DNA of 64,000 nt from Blastocatellia bacterium AA13. Its GTDB lineage: Bacteria; Acidobacteriota; Blastocatellia; UBA7656. Location: the NCBI GenBank assembly GCA_003222245.1, contig QHVH01000016.1, forward strand, positions 36,942-100,941. Reading direction: 5' to 3'. The translations under genes and the position numbers were made by a program. Positions 10,801-20,387 of this stretch are shown here, piece by piece; position 1 is the first letter of the stretch, and each line of letters begins with the position of its first letter. Below the pieces are notes generated by a model, which was not told the origin of the DNA, made no database searches, and saw only the letters and a list, made by a program, of their open reading frames with translations.

Positions 10801-11152
10801 GCCCTGCTCCATTCGAGGGTCCGATTGAAATCCAGGTATCGCCGCCAACCGCCCGCGGGCTTAGCTCTTGTTCCGCCTGTTCCGCGCGACGCGCCGCATA
10901 TTCGGCTTTGATTTTTTGCAGACGACGCTCGGCTTCAATGCGGCCGTTGTCGCCATGGCGTTGGAGATAAAGGCGCACACGTTCCCGGATCGCATCGCCC
11001 TCGTCTTCTTCCGCTCCGTCTTTGTTGCTGTCTTTCGCTCTTATCTGGTCGTCAAGCGAAGTCGATTCGTTGAAGGTCAAAGCAGATCGCGGAGCAGGTA
11101 AAAACACAGCAAACGCGAACAGCAAAATAGGGGCAAGCCACTTATATTTCAT
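7844..11152 (-). CDS. Giant secreted sortilin/BNR-repeat protein with PKD domain
   Basis: A protein of about 1100 residues with a signal peptide (MKYKWLAPILLFAFAVF). From roughly residue 110 to 790 it consists of many BNR/VPS10-like beta-propeller repeats, each with a copy of VWKSTDAGSSW or FRSTDGGSTW. A PKD-like domain (about 800-890, ending VTLTARDSHGA) follows, then a beta-sandwich with paired cysteines (NSIWFEFTPTNSGTYQFSTC) and an IPT/TIG-like C-terminus (KKLFVSGTGFEGGAVVMMNG). The frame is open upstream to 11296, but the extra 48 residues are Arg-rich with no signal. I prefer ATG 11152, preceded by GAAGGA. It is probably a secreted or surface binding or glycan-active protein. Confidence 0.85.
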   Translation of the reverse strand: MKYKWLAPILLFAFAVFLPAPRSALTFNESTSLDDQIRAKDSNKDGAEEDEGDAIRERVRLYLQRHGDNGRIEAERRLQKIKAEYAARRAEQAEQELSPRAVGGDTWISIGPSNGAGRTTGIALHPTDPNTLLIGTAGGGVWKSTDAGSSWVPLTDSLNDLSVGAIAIAPSNPDVVYLGSGEGGLAIDFIPGIGFLKSTDGGANWILPSSVLATQFFRISVNPNNANDLVVATNRGAFRSTDGGANFTSVINQATYREVSDIVRHPTNSQILYAATWDAFAWCARAGNCSFASPRVLKSTDGGSTWIEKSSGIPASTQTAEVNRMALAISPSNPSVLYLNSSTLDASTNDEVSHIYKTTNGGDSWIDLSAIAANSNRSISHFLGTQGWYDNTLVVSPTNENVVIAAGVGYIRSTDGGSSWQSAPFSSTSTAPHVDVHDLRYQGSRLYIANDGGVWSSPDNGQTAADHTAGLVTRQYYALFNDPVNRNRVIGGTQDNGTSRRGDAGGSLWTPVVGGDGFECGFNTLVPSIAYGTVQGERIFRTKESGPSGQPRFFEITPPYASGEGGPFLSILTIDPKMPWIVYGGTTRVWRTTDAGDSWAPLPTTTTDGSAWQTISISAIAVNRGDNSVILTAKGANVFRSSDGGSTWVNASSGLPTNRGINNVETDYSNSLVAYAAISGTTGPGVFQTTNGGASWTARSNGLPAFSTQVVRVDPTDPTVLYCGTDVGVYRSTDRGGSWLKFGNGLPSSSVHDLRILDDGSILRVGTHGRGIWELQVPPTGNNPPQASILLPIAAMTINRGATVGFTGTISDPDNGDTINGQWVFPDGWQTIPAPLGQSTVSHIFRNAGVFPVTLTARDSHGALAASTINITVSEPADSCGTPMTIPPNGPFPFTSQMNIEVATTQTSDPQPPCVGSGTGRGNSIWFEFTPTNSGTYQFSTCGSIVDTVISVWTGPACGPYAVVASDACNDEAALGSGCAGVHASLLSVNAAAGQTLRIMVSNFFSSPAGVYSLIVSQEGPHISSISSKGIKKLFVSGTGFEGGAVVMMNGVDQVTRNDDSSPSTDLICKKALRDIPSGQQVTIQVRNPGGLVSNTMTYVKP

Positions 11153-11442
11153 ATATAAACCCATCCTTCGGGCAGGTTTAGGAGGCCTTCTGTTTTTTGC
11201 TTGTCGGATACTACAGCGGCGCAGTTTAAGTGACAACTGATAGTCGCGCCTGATCTTCAAATCATCACAAGCTGAAGGAGAACTCGCGCGCGCCAATCAC
11301 GCATTTCAATCCAAAAAAGAGGTCACGCTAGCTCACGGAGAGTTTCCGTGCGCCCGGCGTGACCAGGAGTGGGTTAGGGATAAGACCGTTCGGCATCGCG
11401 AAGAATAGGAGCCTGCTATGCTATATAATCCATAAGATGAAT

Positions 11443-11700
11443 CTAAGCGGAGATATGATTCTGTGAGATCGGAATCTCGGATTTTTGGATCGTTGCGAGC
11501 CTTCTAAGGGAAACTGCTTCCTCGTTTCCCCAGCGCATCGCGGCAAAAGCACAACCCAATTTGAAACAAGTCGTTGCCAACTCGGAGTGCGGTTGACCGT
11601 AGTCAATTTCGCAGTCGTTGATACAGACGCCGAGCGGCTGTCCGTTTGATTCGTGGTCCAGCATTTGTTTCGCAATCACGTCGCGTTTCCTCTTATCCAA
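11443..11700 (-). CDS. Possible small hypothetical protein
   Basis: An 85-residue frame with TTG start (MDKRKRDVIAKQML). It has balanced, protein-like composition and three scattered cysteines (GVCINDCEIDYG, TTCFKLGC). No strong Shine-Dalgarno precedes it and I recognise no family. An overlapping frame (11421-11675) is less protein-like. It is the best coding candidate in the 690-base gap between the BNR-repeat protein and the hydrolase gene. Confidence 0.35.
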   Translation of the reverse strand: MDKRKRDVIAKQMLDHESNGQPLGVCINDCEIDYGQPHSELATTCFKLGCAFAAMRWGNEEAVSLRRLATIQKSEIPISQNHISA

Positions 11701-11738
11701 AGTTCTCGTTCCCTATAAGGTGAGACGAAAAGCCCCGG

Positions 11739-11820
11739 TCGTTTTAAACTTCACGTTTCGTTTTAAACTTCCTGTCGAGCATAATCATTCGTGGCCCTTA
11801 GAATGGCCGACTAATCATTC
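11739..11820. repeat. Two pairs of direct repeats upstream of a hydrolase gene
   Basis: TCGTTTTAAACTTC occurs at 11739-11752 and again at 11758-11771, a 19-base period. Then TAATCATTC occurs at 11782-11790 and 11812-11820, a 30-base period. All lie within 110 bases upstream of the ATG at 11844. Same-face repeats of this kind may be regulator half-sites, but no regulator is identified. Confidence 0.5.
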
Positions 11821-11843
11821 CTGGAGCGTTCATAGAAGGTTAA

Positions 11844-12926
11844 ATGTTCAAGAATTTCATACACAAGATCGAACGCGAACGAGCGAGACAAGATACAAAT
11901 AAGGTAGTTAGGCCCTTTGAATGGGGAGTAGAGTTTCTAAACGGGATTAAGAGCGGCCCAGCCCATCTTCAGCCGAGTCCCGATTTGATGACCCGCGACG
12001 AAATGGTCTCGGCCCTTATCCAATATAACGACGACGCGCTCGGTCAGAGTCAGCACTTTTTTGACACAAAGAGCTCCGTAGATTATAGGGTTTCAAACGG
12101 CTGGCTCAGTTATGAAAGCCCGATAGAGAGCCCGTATGCGTCAAACAACCGCGCTTATGCCAGATACTTTCCGGCCTCGGGTTTGGAGAAAGCTGGACGA
12201 GTGCCCCGTGACGGTCCGGATGTGAGGCGAGCTGTACTGGTCATACCGCAGTGGAACGCGGATTCCGAGGGACATGTAGCCATCTGTCGATTGCTTAACT
12301 TCTCCGGGATCTCAGCTCTCAGGCTCACCCTGCCTTATCACGACCGGCGGATGTTGCCCGAATTCAAACGAGCCGAATATCTCATAAGCTCCAACGTAGG
12401 CAGGACGATTCAGGCTTGCAGGCAAGCCGTGCTGGATGCGCGGCTGGCAATTCAATGGTTGGCGGGCCAGGGCTATGAGCGGATAGGAATACTCGGGACG
12501 AGCATAGGCTCGTGCATAGCATTCCTGACGTTTGTTCACGAACCACTGTTGAAGGTTGGAGTGTATAACCACGTTTCCAGCTACTTCGGCGACGCGGTCT
12601 GGGACGGAATTACAACTGCACACGTTCGCGAAGGGCTTGAAAGCACTCTTACAAGGGAAGAGGTCCGCCGAGTATGGGCCGTGATCAGCCCAAACTATTA
12701 TCTAGGCCGCTTGAAGTCGAATCCGCGTAGAGGATTGCTTCTATCCGGAAAGTACGATTTGACCTTCACACCCGAGCTAACGCGGCTCCTGTTCGAGGAA
12801 TGTGAAAAGCAGGGAATTAACTATGACCGGGCGGTCGTCCCCTGGGGCCACTACACGATGGGCATGTTTCCGTTCAAGTATTATGCCGGCTACAAGATGA
12901 TTGGTTATATGCATAAGTATCTGTGA
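11844..12926 (+). CDS. Alpha/beta hydrolase family protein
   Basis: This 360-residue protein has an alpha/beta-hydrolase core from about residue 125. The strand VLVIPQWNADSEGH is followed by the nucleophile elbow GILGTSIGSCIA (Ser in G-T-S-I-G), a candidate acid in LLSGKYDLTF and the catalytic His in PWGHYTMG. This order is that of a serine hydrolase. About 120 N-terminal residues are extra and family-specific. There is no signal peptide, so it is cytoplasmic. The start has GAAGG 6 bases upstream. Direct repeats lie upstream. The substrate is unknown, with esterase or peptidase activity likely. Confidence 0.8.
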   Translation: MFKNFIHKIERERARQDTNKVVRPFEWGVEFLNGIKSGPAHLQPSPDLMTRDEMVSALIQYNDDALGQSQHFFDTKSSVDYRVSNGWLSYESPIESPYASNNRAYARYFPASGLEKAGRVPRDGPDVRRAVLVIPQWNADSEGHVAICRLLNFSGISALRLTLPYHDRRMLPEFKRAEYLISSNVGRTIQACRQAVLDARLAIQWLAGQGYERIGILGTSIGSCIAFLTFVHEPLLKVGVYNHVSSYFGDAVWDGITTAHVREGLESTLTREEVRRVWAVISPNYYLGRLKSNPRRGLLLSGKYDLTFTPELTRLLFEECEKQGINYDRAVVPWGHYTMGMFPFKYYAGYKMIGYMHKYL

Positions 12927-13006
12927 GTAAGGCAAGGCTAGTCTCTTGAAGTCGGATTATTCACGTGCTAGGCTGTTTTCATTATCCTTGGAGGTGAGCG
13001 AATCTA

Positions 13007-13276
13007 ATGCCGATCTACGAATACGTCTGTGAAAAGTGCGGGGAGTACACAGAGGTAATCCAGAAGGTAACGGATGAGCCCATCAAGCGCTGCAAAAAGT
13101 GCAAGGGCAAGCTGGAAAAGCAGATCTCTCGCACGAGTTTCCAACTTAAGGGCTCCGGCTGGTATCAGACCGATTACTCGAGCAAACCTAAAGAATCGTC
13201 CGGCGCCTCGGAAGAGAAGAAGGGCTCAGACGAGAAAAAGAAATCTGATTCCGCTCCCACTGCCAAAACTGATTAG
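13007..13276 (+). CDS. FmdB-type zinc ribbon protein
   Basis: An 89-residue protein with an N-terminal FmdB/CxxC-CxxC zinc ribbon: MPIYEYVCEKCG, then VIQKVTDEPIKRCKKCKG. This is the usual length and layout of FmdB-family regulatory/zinc-ribbon proteins. A lysine/serine-rich disordered tail begins after residue 55 (KPKESSGASEEKKG). FmdB was linked to formamidase regulation in one organism, and in most bacteria the role is unknown. A GGAGGTGAG Shine-Dalgarno lies about 8 bases upstream. Confidence 0.9.
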   Translation: MPIYEYVCEKCGEYTEVIQKVTDEPIKRCKKCKGKLEKQISRTSFQLKGSGWYQTDYSSKPKESSGASEEKKGSDEKKKSDSAPTAKTD

Positions 13277-13426
13277 ACAATCGTTCGTGGAACATCAAGG
13301 GATCCTGCTTAGTCTTAGGTAGCATCAAAAATAGCGTCCAGGTCCTTGTCTTTCTAGCCGCAAAGGCGAGAGCGGCCCTTTGACTTTAGCCGTCGTACCT
13401 TACGCCGCCCTAGCCCCAAGCTATCT

Positions 13427-14263
13427 TCAGGACTTGGGCTCGAGCTTGAACCAGACGCCTTTTTTGTTCATCCCCGGAAGCTCCTCGAGCGCTTCGCGTT
13501 TATCCAGGTCACGAAGCAAGGACGCGATTCCATCAAAATTAATGGAGTGATCCCGCGCCGGGCCCGCCGGGTGGTGTGATTTGAATATGATAGTGGTCTT
13601 CGGCGCGAGCGTGAGCACGCAGTCACAGTCAGGCGGAACGCCGAATGACCTTCCACTCCCGAATTCGACCATCACTGGAAATCCGAGAAATCGTTTGCCA
13701 ATGAAAACCAGGATAGCCGTTCCATCGCGGCACTCGATATCGACAGGCCAGGAGCCGGAATGAAAACAGGCCGAGCTCTCGTTCGTCGCGTAGCACTCGT
13801 AATAACGTGAAAGGTGATCGTTCTTCTCCACAAACAGACTACCCGATTCGCCTGCCACCGCCGTTGTTTCAACCGAGCGCCGGAAGAAGTCTTGCGCTTC
13901 TTCAGGATCGAGATGCAACAATTCCGAAAACAGCTCCGAGTATTCTTCAACCGCTTCGAGCTCATTAAGCCCCTGGGGCGGCAGAACAGTAAGCGGCCGC
14001 TTCCTCGACTCCGGTAGGTAGTCGCTCTTCAGCCGATCTTTGCGGGTTTCGATTGCATCAAATCGAGACACGCTTGCTTCGGCTTCGACGTGGGCAAACT
14101 CGATTGCGACCCGGGCAATCACCTGCTCGATGGATATATATTCGTTCTTCGCGATGCGTTGATAGATTTCGAGAGTGTCCTCGGGAAGGGTGATGGAAAT
14201 TTTCTTTCCACCCCTGCCGCGAGTTTCTCCATTGGTCTTTGGTTTCTTTCGCTCCGCCATCAA
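13427..14263 (-). CDS. Hypothetical protein with ribbon-helix-helix-like N-terminus
   Basis: This 278-residue protein begins with a basic tail, then GKKISITLPEDTLEIYQRIA, which has the beta strand plus two helices of a CopG/Arc-type DNA-binding domain (about residues 19-60). The remaining 200 residues include an acidic helix (EEYSELFSELLHLDPEEAQDFF) and a beta-rich C-terminal part, which I cannot place in a family. It may be a transcriptional regulator that senses a ligand through the C-terminal part. Its operator is not visible. It is divergent from the small gene at 14432. Confidence 0.6.
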   Translation of the reverse strand: MMAERKKPKTNGETRGRGGKKISITLPEDTLEIYQRIAKNEYISIEQVIARVAIEFAHVEAEASVSRFDAIETRKDRLKSDYLPESRKRPLTVLPPQGLNELEAVEEYSELFSELLHLDPEEAQDFFRRSVETTAVAGESGSLFVEKNDHLSRYYECYATNESSACFHSGSWPVDIECRDGTAILVFIGKRFLGFPVMVEFGSGRSFGVPPDCDCVLTLAPKTTIIFKSHHPAGPARDHSINFDGIASLLRDLDKREALEELPGMNKKGVWFKLEPKS

Positions 14264-14431
14264 TTAGTTAATGTATAGCCTCCCTTTCGGATTGTCGGCA
14301 AGGCCCGGAATGGTGTTCGTTCAACGGAATGATGCGGAACAACCCGAATAGCATTGGTCGACATCTTAGCACCGGTCAATTAAGCGAAAACCCGCGAGCG
14401 CAATTGCTCGTATCAACAACAGGAGGGCAAG

Positions 14432-14692
14432 GTGGCTAGCTTTCGAGATCCCGTAAAGACTTTCGCTCCGATGGAAGTTCTCGAACGATTACTCGAGATC
14501 GCAGAATATTACGGACACCGGCCCGTATTGTACATAACGTCTAGTGAAGACCTTGCGAGTTACCTGGATTCGTTTGGATTCGATATCTACAGCCTTACTT
14601 CTAACCCCGCAGCGGCATTCAATCACACATCGAGAATCGTGACCGTCCTTCCCAACGGAAGCAGATCGCACGAGAGCGCAACTACTCACTGA
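14432..14692 (+). CDS. Small hypothetical protein
   Basis: An 86-residue protein starting at GTG 14432, with AGGAGG 5 bases upstream, which makes translation likely. It looks like a small alpha/beta protein: a helix (APMEVLERLLEIAEYYG), a strand (RPVLYITSSED) and a helix (LASYLDSFGFDIY), then a flexible end. No family recognised. It is convergent with the TPR gene. Confidence 0.6.
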   Translation: MASFRDPVKTFAPMEVLERLLEIAEYYGHRPVLYITSSEDLASYLDSFGFDIYSLTSNPAAAFNHTSRIVTVLPNGSRSHESATTH

Positions 14693-14746
14693 AATTTTAA
14701 CGAAATGGCAACTAATGAAGCTGGACAGCCCGTCCTTAGCGTGAAG

Positions 14747-15994
14747 TCACCCGCGCTTTTGACTCTTCCGGTCTTCGTTTGCCGAGCGGTTAGATTCGAA
14801 CAGATCGCTTTTTAGCAACTGGGTCAGCCGCACGTCGCCGCTTGTAACCACTTTCCTGCTTGTAACGGCTGCGCGCCCGAACACCGGAAGCGGCGCCAGC
14901 CGCCCTGCTTTTCGAGCCCGCAACGCAACCCTGTATCTCGATTCCCTCGGATTGATTTCGTATGCCGCGCGAAAATGATCGTGAGCGACCGCAAGCTTCC
15001 CTTCCCCGAGATATATCAGACCGAGATGATAAAGCGCCGCGTCGAAATTTGGATCAAGCTCTATACATCTGCGCAAGTGGCGCGACGCAACACCCACGCG
15101 GCCGTCTTCCAGGTACGCCCTTCCGACCAGGTAATACATTTCGGGAGTCGGTTTGAGCGATAATGCCCGCTTCAGGTGTGTGATAGCCTCGCGAAGCTTT
15201 CCTTCGCTCACCAAAATGCGCCCAAGACCGTAGTGGGCAGTGAACGATCGTTTCTTCAATCTAAGCGCACTGCTCAGATAATGCTTCGCTCGTTCGAGGT
15301 CGCCTTCGTCTCCGCAAATCACTCCGAGAATAACCAGGCCGCTATAGTTTTCAGGATGTCTGTCTATAGAGCGCTCGATATAAACGCGCGCCAGCGCCGG
15401 CTGATTGGCTCTAAAAAAATGTTCGCCCACTAAAAAAGCAAGAGGACCGTTAGCCGGATCAAGCAGCAGCGCCTTTTCAAGGTAACGGACTCCCCGTTTC
15501 GGATTGCCGCCCAGGAAGAGCCGGCATCCGGTGTCCAACAAGCGCGAAAACAGATCGAAGTTTTCTCCCTGGAAAGCGCCTATCGTCTCCTCGATACGTT
15601 CTTCGAATCGCTGATCTACGCTCGCCTGTTTCTCGTGTTTGTCGATTCGGGCCTGCCACAAGCTCTGAAGCGCTCCCGGCTCGACCGTTCCGCGCTCGAT
15701 CAGATGCTCGACAATCGCCTCGATCATCGCGTGGTCGCTGATCGTCCCCGCCGCCTGTCTCCGAAGAAGATCCAGAAGTGCGTCAATCTGCTCCTGTCCG
15801 TGCTGAAGCGCGGATTCTAGAGCGCTGATGCGCTCGAGGAGATGTTCTTCCACGGTCGGCTTGGTTAAGCTTTCCACTCCGCCGTAGGCGTTAGCCGCCC
15901 GCGTCGCCGTTATGACCATCAAGCGCGCGCCGCACGACGAGCACGTCTCACGCATGTAAGGATTCGCACTTGAACATTGCTGACAAAATATCAT
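14747..15994 (-). CDS. Zinc-ribbon and TPR-repeat protein
   Basis: A 415-residue protein starting with a zinc ribbon (MIFCQQCSSANP, then CSSCGARL, a C-x2-C/C-x2-C pair). A coiled-coil helix follows (about residues 45-85), then at least six tetratricopeptide repeats from about residue 165 to 365, for example AHYGLGRILVSEGKLREAI and AALYHLGLIYLGEGKLAVA. It has no signal peptide or membrane helix. TPR arrays act as protein-protein scaffolds. The partner is unknown. It sits in a minus-strand run with fatty-acid and glycosyltransferase genes, 104 bases from the dehydrogenase gene. Confidence 0.82.
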   Translation of the reverse strand: MIFCQQCSSANPYMRETCSSCGARLMVITATRAANAYGGVESLTKPTVEEHLLERISALESALQHGQEQIDALLDLLRRQAAGTISDHAMIEAIVEHLIERGTVEPGALQSLWQARIDKHEKQASVDQRFEERIEETIGAFQGENFDLFSRLLDTGCRLFLGGNPKRGVRYLEKALLLDPANGPLAFLVGEHFFRANQPALARVYIERSIDRHPENYSGLVILGVICGDEGDLERAKHYLSSALRLKKRSFTAHYGLGRILVSEGKLREAITHLKRALSLKPTPEMYYLVGRAYLEDGRVGVASRHLRRCIELDPNFDAALYHLGLIYLGEGKLAVAHDHFRAAYEINPRESRYRVALRARKAGRLAPLPVFGRAAVTSRKVVTSGDVRLTQLLKSDLFESNRSANEDRKSQKRG

Positions 15995-16098
15995 TTATGA
16001 AAAACCACCACTGCTATGAAGACAACTGCCGCGAGACAACTGCCGAGCTTACTCGTTCCCAACGATCGTAGGAAATCTCAATAGATCCCAACGCCGTT

Positions 16099-16944
16099 TT
16101 AGTATTGATAAAACCCTCTTCCGCTTTTCCGGCCCAGCCATCCTGCGTCGACGTACTTCTTCAGAAGGGGACAAGGCCGGTACTTCGAATCGTCGAAGCC
16201 ATCATATAGCACATTCATTATGGCGAGGCAAACATCCAGTCCGATAAAGTCCGCAAGTTCTAGCGGCCCCATTGGATGATTCATTCCCATTTTCATCACA
16301 TCGTCGATGTCTTTGGGCGATGCCACACCTTCATATAACGCGAATGCCGCCTCATTAATCATCGGCATCAACACGCGGTTCGAAACAAAGCCCGGAGCGT
16401 CGTTGACTTCGACCGACGTCTTACCCATTTTCGAGGCAAGATCCCGTGTGATCGCGAATGTCTCATCGGAAGTCGCCGCGCCTCTGATAATCTCGACGAG
16501 TTTCATCACCGGCACGGGATTCATGAAGTGCATGCCGATAAATCGATCGGGACGCGAAGTCGCGGACGCCAGCTTTGTGATGGAAATTGAGCTCGTGTTG
16601 CTGGCCAGAATTACGCCGGGTTCCGCGATTCGATCCGCTTGCTTAAACAGCTCGGTCTTTATAAGAAGCTCTTCGGTCACCGCCTCAATAATGAAATCAA
16701 CCCTTGCAAGATCGCCCAGGTTCACTGACGGAGTGATTCTTTCAATAATCTCGCGCTTCTCCCGTTCGCCAAGCCGGTCTTTCTCAACGTCGCGCTGCAG
16801 GCTCTTGCCAATCGTCGCGAGAGCCTTGTCCAGAAAAGCGTCTGAAACATCGCATAGGGTTACTTCGAAACCCGCGCGTGACGCAACCTGCGCGATGCCG
16901 TTTCCCATCGTGCCCGATCCAATTACTCCGATTTTGCTGATCAA
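16099..16944 (-). CDS. 3-hydroxybutyryl-CoA dehydrogenase
   Basis: A 281-residue NAD-dependent 3-hydroxyacyl-CoA dehydrogenase of the short, single-function (Hbd/PaaH-like) type. The Rossmann NAD site is IGVIGSGTMGNGIAQ at the N-terminus. The catalytic region GMHFMNPVPVMKLVEII carries the active His, and the C-terminal dimer domain contains MGMNHPMGPLELADFIGLD. It oxidises (S)-3-hydroxybutyryl-CoA to acetoacetyl-CoA, or the reverse, in the cytoplasm. A thiolase that would cleave acetoacetyl-CoA lies two genes upstream on the same strand. Confidence 0.93.
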   Translation of the reverse strand: MISKIGVIGSGTMGNGIAQVASRAGFEVTLCDVSDAFLDKALATIGKSLQRDVEKDRLGEREKREIIERITPSVNLGDLARVDFIIEAVTEELLIKTELFKQADRIAEPGVILASNTSSISITKLASATSRPDRFIGMHFMNPVPVMKLVEIIRGAATSDETFAITRDLASKMGKTSVEVNDAPGFVSNRVLMPMINEAAFALYEGVASPKDIDDVMKMGMNHPMGPLELADFIGLDVCLAIMNVLYDGFDDSKYRPCPLLKKYVDAGWLGRKSGRGFYQY

Positions 16945-17085
16945 GGGAACCTCCTCGCGCCAGTAAAAATAATTTAGTCAACGGAGAAGGTCAATACTAA
17001 GAACTTGCGTCGCCTGCTCAGTCTTAAATGAAGCATCCCGGGCGATGCTGATTCGTGGGTCGATATAAGAAGACGGTGTCTGAAT

Positions 17086-19047
17086 TCAAAGCTGAGCCAG
17101 ACGAATCAATACCTGGTCTCTTTCCGAGTCGTTTATCGGCGCGAGTTCAAGGTATCGCTGATATGCTTCGCGCGCGCGAGCCGTTTGGCCGAGATGTTCA
17201 TACGCCAATCCGAGCCTCGCATGGATCGGGGCAAACCTCCTGGGCACTCGCGGAAGCGCTTCTTCAAGCATCAGGCGCGCGTCGTCGTAGCGAGATTGCT
17301 CCAAATAGAATTCACCGACGTAATACCAGCCGACGGCGCGCGGCCATACATCCAGCGATCTCCTCATAGCTTCTTCGGCTCGGCGAAAATCCTTCTGCTG
17401 AGCGCGCAGCATGCCGAGGTTGAGCAGCAACGTCGCCACCTTGAATCGAGTGAGCGGGGTTTCCCGAGCCTGCGCCAAACCCTGTTCGAGATACTCGATT
17501 GCCTGATCGGGCCTCCCAAGCGCCTTCGCGAAGTAGCTCAGCTCCATGTAAGCCTGGGTGCAATGTGGATCTAAGGCCAAGGCCTTCCTGGCTTGCTCTT
17601 CGGCAAGCGTTGGTTTGCCCCTGTCAAAGTCCGTTTGGGCGAGCGCAGTGCGCGCCATCGGCGAATTCGGTTCAACCGCCACCGAATTCTCATTCACCGA
17701 CAGGGTATCGTACCAGGCGCGATTGTTCTTCATATTGGCGACGCCCCACACAAGAATCACTACAATCGCCGCGCCGGCGGCTATAACGGCGCCTCCTTGC
17801 GCAAGCCTCTTCGATTCACGGAGAGCCAGGATTCCCATTGCTACCGCAAGGCAAAAAGCGATAGACGGAAGATAAAGATATCGCTCCTGAATGAGATACT
17901 CCGGATCGAAACCTCGAATACCCGCAAGCGCGGGGGCCAAAGTAGCAATGAACCAAATTGCCGCGAACGTAAGTACTCGCGATCTTGAAAAGTAGATCGC
18001 CAGCCCGAGAATCCCGACCAAAAGAACCGGGAGGAGGAACCGTGGGCTCAAAATCGAACCAACAAGTTCGGTATAATGTTGGTAGCTGTAATTCGCCGGA
18101 ATGATCAGGAGTTGTAGATACTTTGTTATCGCCAGCGGAACCGTCATCAATGCAGGTCCAAGCGGATACCGGAGGCCATTTCCGAACAGCATTCCTGCCA
18201 GAGCTATAGAGCGCAACGCGAGATATATTCCCGTCGGCGCCAGAAAAAGAAGTGGCAGGGCGGAGGCTCGCAGCGCTCTTTTCACGATCGGCAGCGTCTG
18301 CTCACCTTCATAAAACTCACAGAAGCCGATGACCGCCGGAAGCGCGATCGCGGTTTCCTTGCTCATCAATCCAAAAAAATAAAGTACCAGCGAGGCTATG
18401 ATATAGGCCCGCTTCCCAGTTTTGCGGAACCTGAGATAGTAATAAAAAGCGGGCAGCAGAAAGAGCGCCAGCATAGGGTCCGTGACACCCGAAATCCACG
18501 CGACCGATTCCGAGTGAACGGGATGCACCGCAAAGAGCGATGCCGCAAGCAGCGCCAATACCGGAAGCTTCGTGAACTCTCGAAGGACGACAAACACCAA
18601 GAACGCGACGGCGCCGTGAATCAGCACATTAGTGAGGTGCCAACCCCAGGCCGCTTTTCCGAAAACAGCATTCGTCAGAGTAAACAAAACGCTGAACATC
18701 GGCCGATAGTACGAATCAACCGACATCTTTATGTCGCTGGTCGCAAACGACCACACGCTTGTCGTGAACGCGAGATAGAGGTTGCTCAGCTTCTGGACAA
18801 GGGTATTGTTGACGACTTGAACGGTATCGTCAGAAGCAAACTTGTTCCCAAGCGTATTGAGAGAGAAGAGGACGGCCAGTGCGGAAGGTATAGCCGCGTA
18901 CCAGGATTTCCATTGCTGCTTAACCTGCGAAGAAGTAGCAGCGATGTCCTCCCGTGAATAGGTCGAGTCTCTCTTTGCCTTACCGGGCCCGCTGTGAGTA
19001 GATTTCGGCTCCGAACGCTCCGCGGTCTTCGCTCTGCCTTTTGCCAT
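17086..19047 (-). CDS. Tmtc-like membrane protein with C-terminal TPR repeats
   Basis: A 653-residue protein. The N-terminal half, about residues 45-430, has roughly ten membrane helices with motifs of the Tmtc/O-mannosyltransferase-like group ([19 protein letters not shown], then [14 protein letters not shown]). The C-terminal half, 460-650, is a TPR array ([24 protein letters not shown] and others). GT-C fold enzymes of this kind transfer sugars from polyprenyl-phosphate donors to proteins on the outer face of the membrane. The acceptor is unknown. A short cytoplasmic basic N-terminus precedes the first helix. It starts 15 bases after the thiolase stop, which suggests co-transcription. Confidence 0.82.
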   Translation of the reverse strand: MAKGRAKTAERSEPKSTHSGPGKAKRDSTYSREDIAATSSQVKQQWKSWYAAIPSALAVLFSLNTLGNKFASDDTVQVVNNTLVQKLSNLYLAFTTSVWSFATSDIKMSVDSYYRPMFSVLFTLTNAVFGKAAWGWHLTNVLIHGAVAFLVFVVLREFTKLPVLALLAASLFAVHPVHSESVAWISGVTDPMLALFLLPAFYYYLRFRKTGKRAYIIASLVLYFFGLMSKETAIALPAVIGFCEFYEGEQTLPIVKRALRASALPLLFLAPTGIYLALRSIALAGMLFGNGLRYPLGPALMTVPLAITKYLQLLIIPANYSYQHYTELVGSILSPRFLLPVLLVGILGLAIYFSRSRVLTFAAIWFIATLAPALAGIRGFDPEYLIQERYLYLPSIAFCLAVAMGILALRESKRLAQGGAVIAAGAAIVVILVWGVANMKNNRAWYDTLSVNENSVAVEPNSPMARTALAQTDFDRGKPTLAEEQARKALALDPHCTQAYMELSYFAKALGRPDQAIEYLEQGLAQARETPLTRFKVATLLLNLGMLRAQQKDFRRAEEAMRRSLDVWPRAVGWYYVGEFYLEQSRYDDARLMLEEALPRVPRRFAPIHARLGLAYEHLGQTARAREAYQRYLELAPINDSERDQVLIRLAQL

Positions 19048-19062
19048 GTTCGCTCGAAAGTC

Positions 19063-20241
19063 TCATCGCTCCACGGCGAGCGCAACCGCATTGCCGCCGC
19101 CAAGACACAAAGCGGCGATGCCACGCCGCGCATCGCGCCGCTCCATCTCATGTAACAGAGTCACCAGCACTCGAGCTCCGCTGGCGCCGATCGGGTGACC
19201 AAGCGCTACGGCGCCGCCATTGACGTTCAACCGCGAAGGATCAATGCCCATTTCGCGAGTGATAGCCACGATCTGAACTGAAAAGGCTTCATTGATCTCG
19301 ATCAGGTCCACTTCGCTCAGGGCCCACCGCGCGCGCTCCAGAACTTTCTGAATCGCGGTAACCGGCGCCATCATTACCATTCTCGGTTCGACTCCGCTCG
19401 TCGCTTGGGCGATTATACGCGCCATCGGCTTGCGACCCAGCTTTAGCGCGACATCTTCCGACGTGACAACGAGAGCAGCGGCGCCGTCGTTTATAGCCGA
19501 AGCGTTTCCCGCCGTAACCGTGCCGCCTTCCTTAAAAGCCGGCTTCAGCCGCGAAAGCAATTCCACCGAGGTGTCGGCGCGAGGTCCTTCGTCAGTCTTG
19601 ATTAAAAGCGCCTCGCCTTTCTTCTGCGGGATCTCGACAGCCACAATCTCTTTATCGAAGCGCCCTTCCCTTTGAGCGGCGACGGCCTTCCGGTGCGAGC
19701 CCGCCGCAAATTCATCTTGTTCCTGTCTATCGACCTTGTACTTCTCCGCGATAATCTCGCCGGTCGAGCCCATATGCCAATCGTCGAACGCGCACCACAG
19801 TCCATCGTGAATCACCGAGTCGATGAGCTGTCCGTTACCGAGGCGATAACCCTCTCGGGCTTGATTCAGAAGGTAGGGCGCGTTCGTCATCGACTCCATA
19901 CCGCCGGCGATCGCCGCGTCGATTTCGCCGAGCCTGATCCCCTGGGACGCCAGCATCACCGATTTGAGGCCCGACCCGCAGACCTTGTTCACGGTCAGCG
20001 CCGCGACTTTGTTTGGGACTCCGGCCTTCAACGCAACCTGCCGGGCGGGGTTCTGACCGTTGCCGGCCTGCACGACATTGCCCATTATGACTTCGTCTAT
20101 TAACTCGGGCTCGATCCCGGCGCGCTCGATTGCGGCCCTCGCTGCGATGACCCCGAGATCGACCGCTTTGAGAGACTTAAGGGCGCCGAGAAATTTGCCG
20201 ACGGGGGTCCTCGCCGCCGACAGGATTACTGCATCAGACAT
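19063..20241 (-). CDS. Acetyl-CoA C-acetyltransferase (thiolase)
   Basis: A full-length 392-residue thiolase. Nucleophile Cys88 sits in [12 protein letters not shown], the catalytic His in [13 protein letters not shown] and the second Cys in [12 protein letters not shown]. The substrate-loop Met in the region WHMGSTGE favours short-chain substrates. It condenses two acetyl-CoA to acetoacetyl-CoA or runs the reverse cleavage. With the 3-hydroxybutyryl-CoA dehydrogenase on the same strand it suggests a short-chain acyl-CoA module, though the two are separated by the Tmtc-like gene. Confidence 0.94.
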   Translation of the reverse strand: MSDAVILSAARTPVGKFLGALKSLKAVDLGVIAARAAIERAGIEPELIDEVIMGNVVQAGNGQNPARQVALKAGVPNKVAALTVNKVCGSGLKSVMLASQGIRLGEIDAAIAGGMESMTNAPYLLNQAREGYRLGNGQLIDSVIHDGLWCAFDDWHMGSTGEIIAEKYKVDRQEQDEFAAGSHRKAVAAQREGRFDKEIVAVEIPQKKGEALLIKTDEGPRADTSVELLSRLKPAFKEGGTVTAGNASAINDGAAALVVTSEDVALKLGRKPMARIIAQATSGVEPRMVMMAPVTAIQKVLERARWALSEVDLIEINEAFSVQIVAITREMGIDPSRLNVNGGAVALGHPIGASGARVLVTLLHEMERRDARRGIAALCLGGGNAVALAVER

Positions 20242-20387
20242 TGTTTAACCCCGTATATAAAGGCTGGTTTGTGCTCGAGAAAATTTCAAACGTCATTATT
20301 GGACTCGGCATCCGAGGGTGTCAAGAAGGCCCTCCCCGTCGCTTTCGCAACATCCTTATCTTCACCGCAACCCGCTCGCATGCGTTG

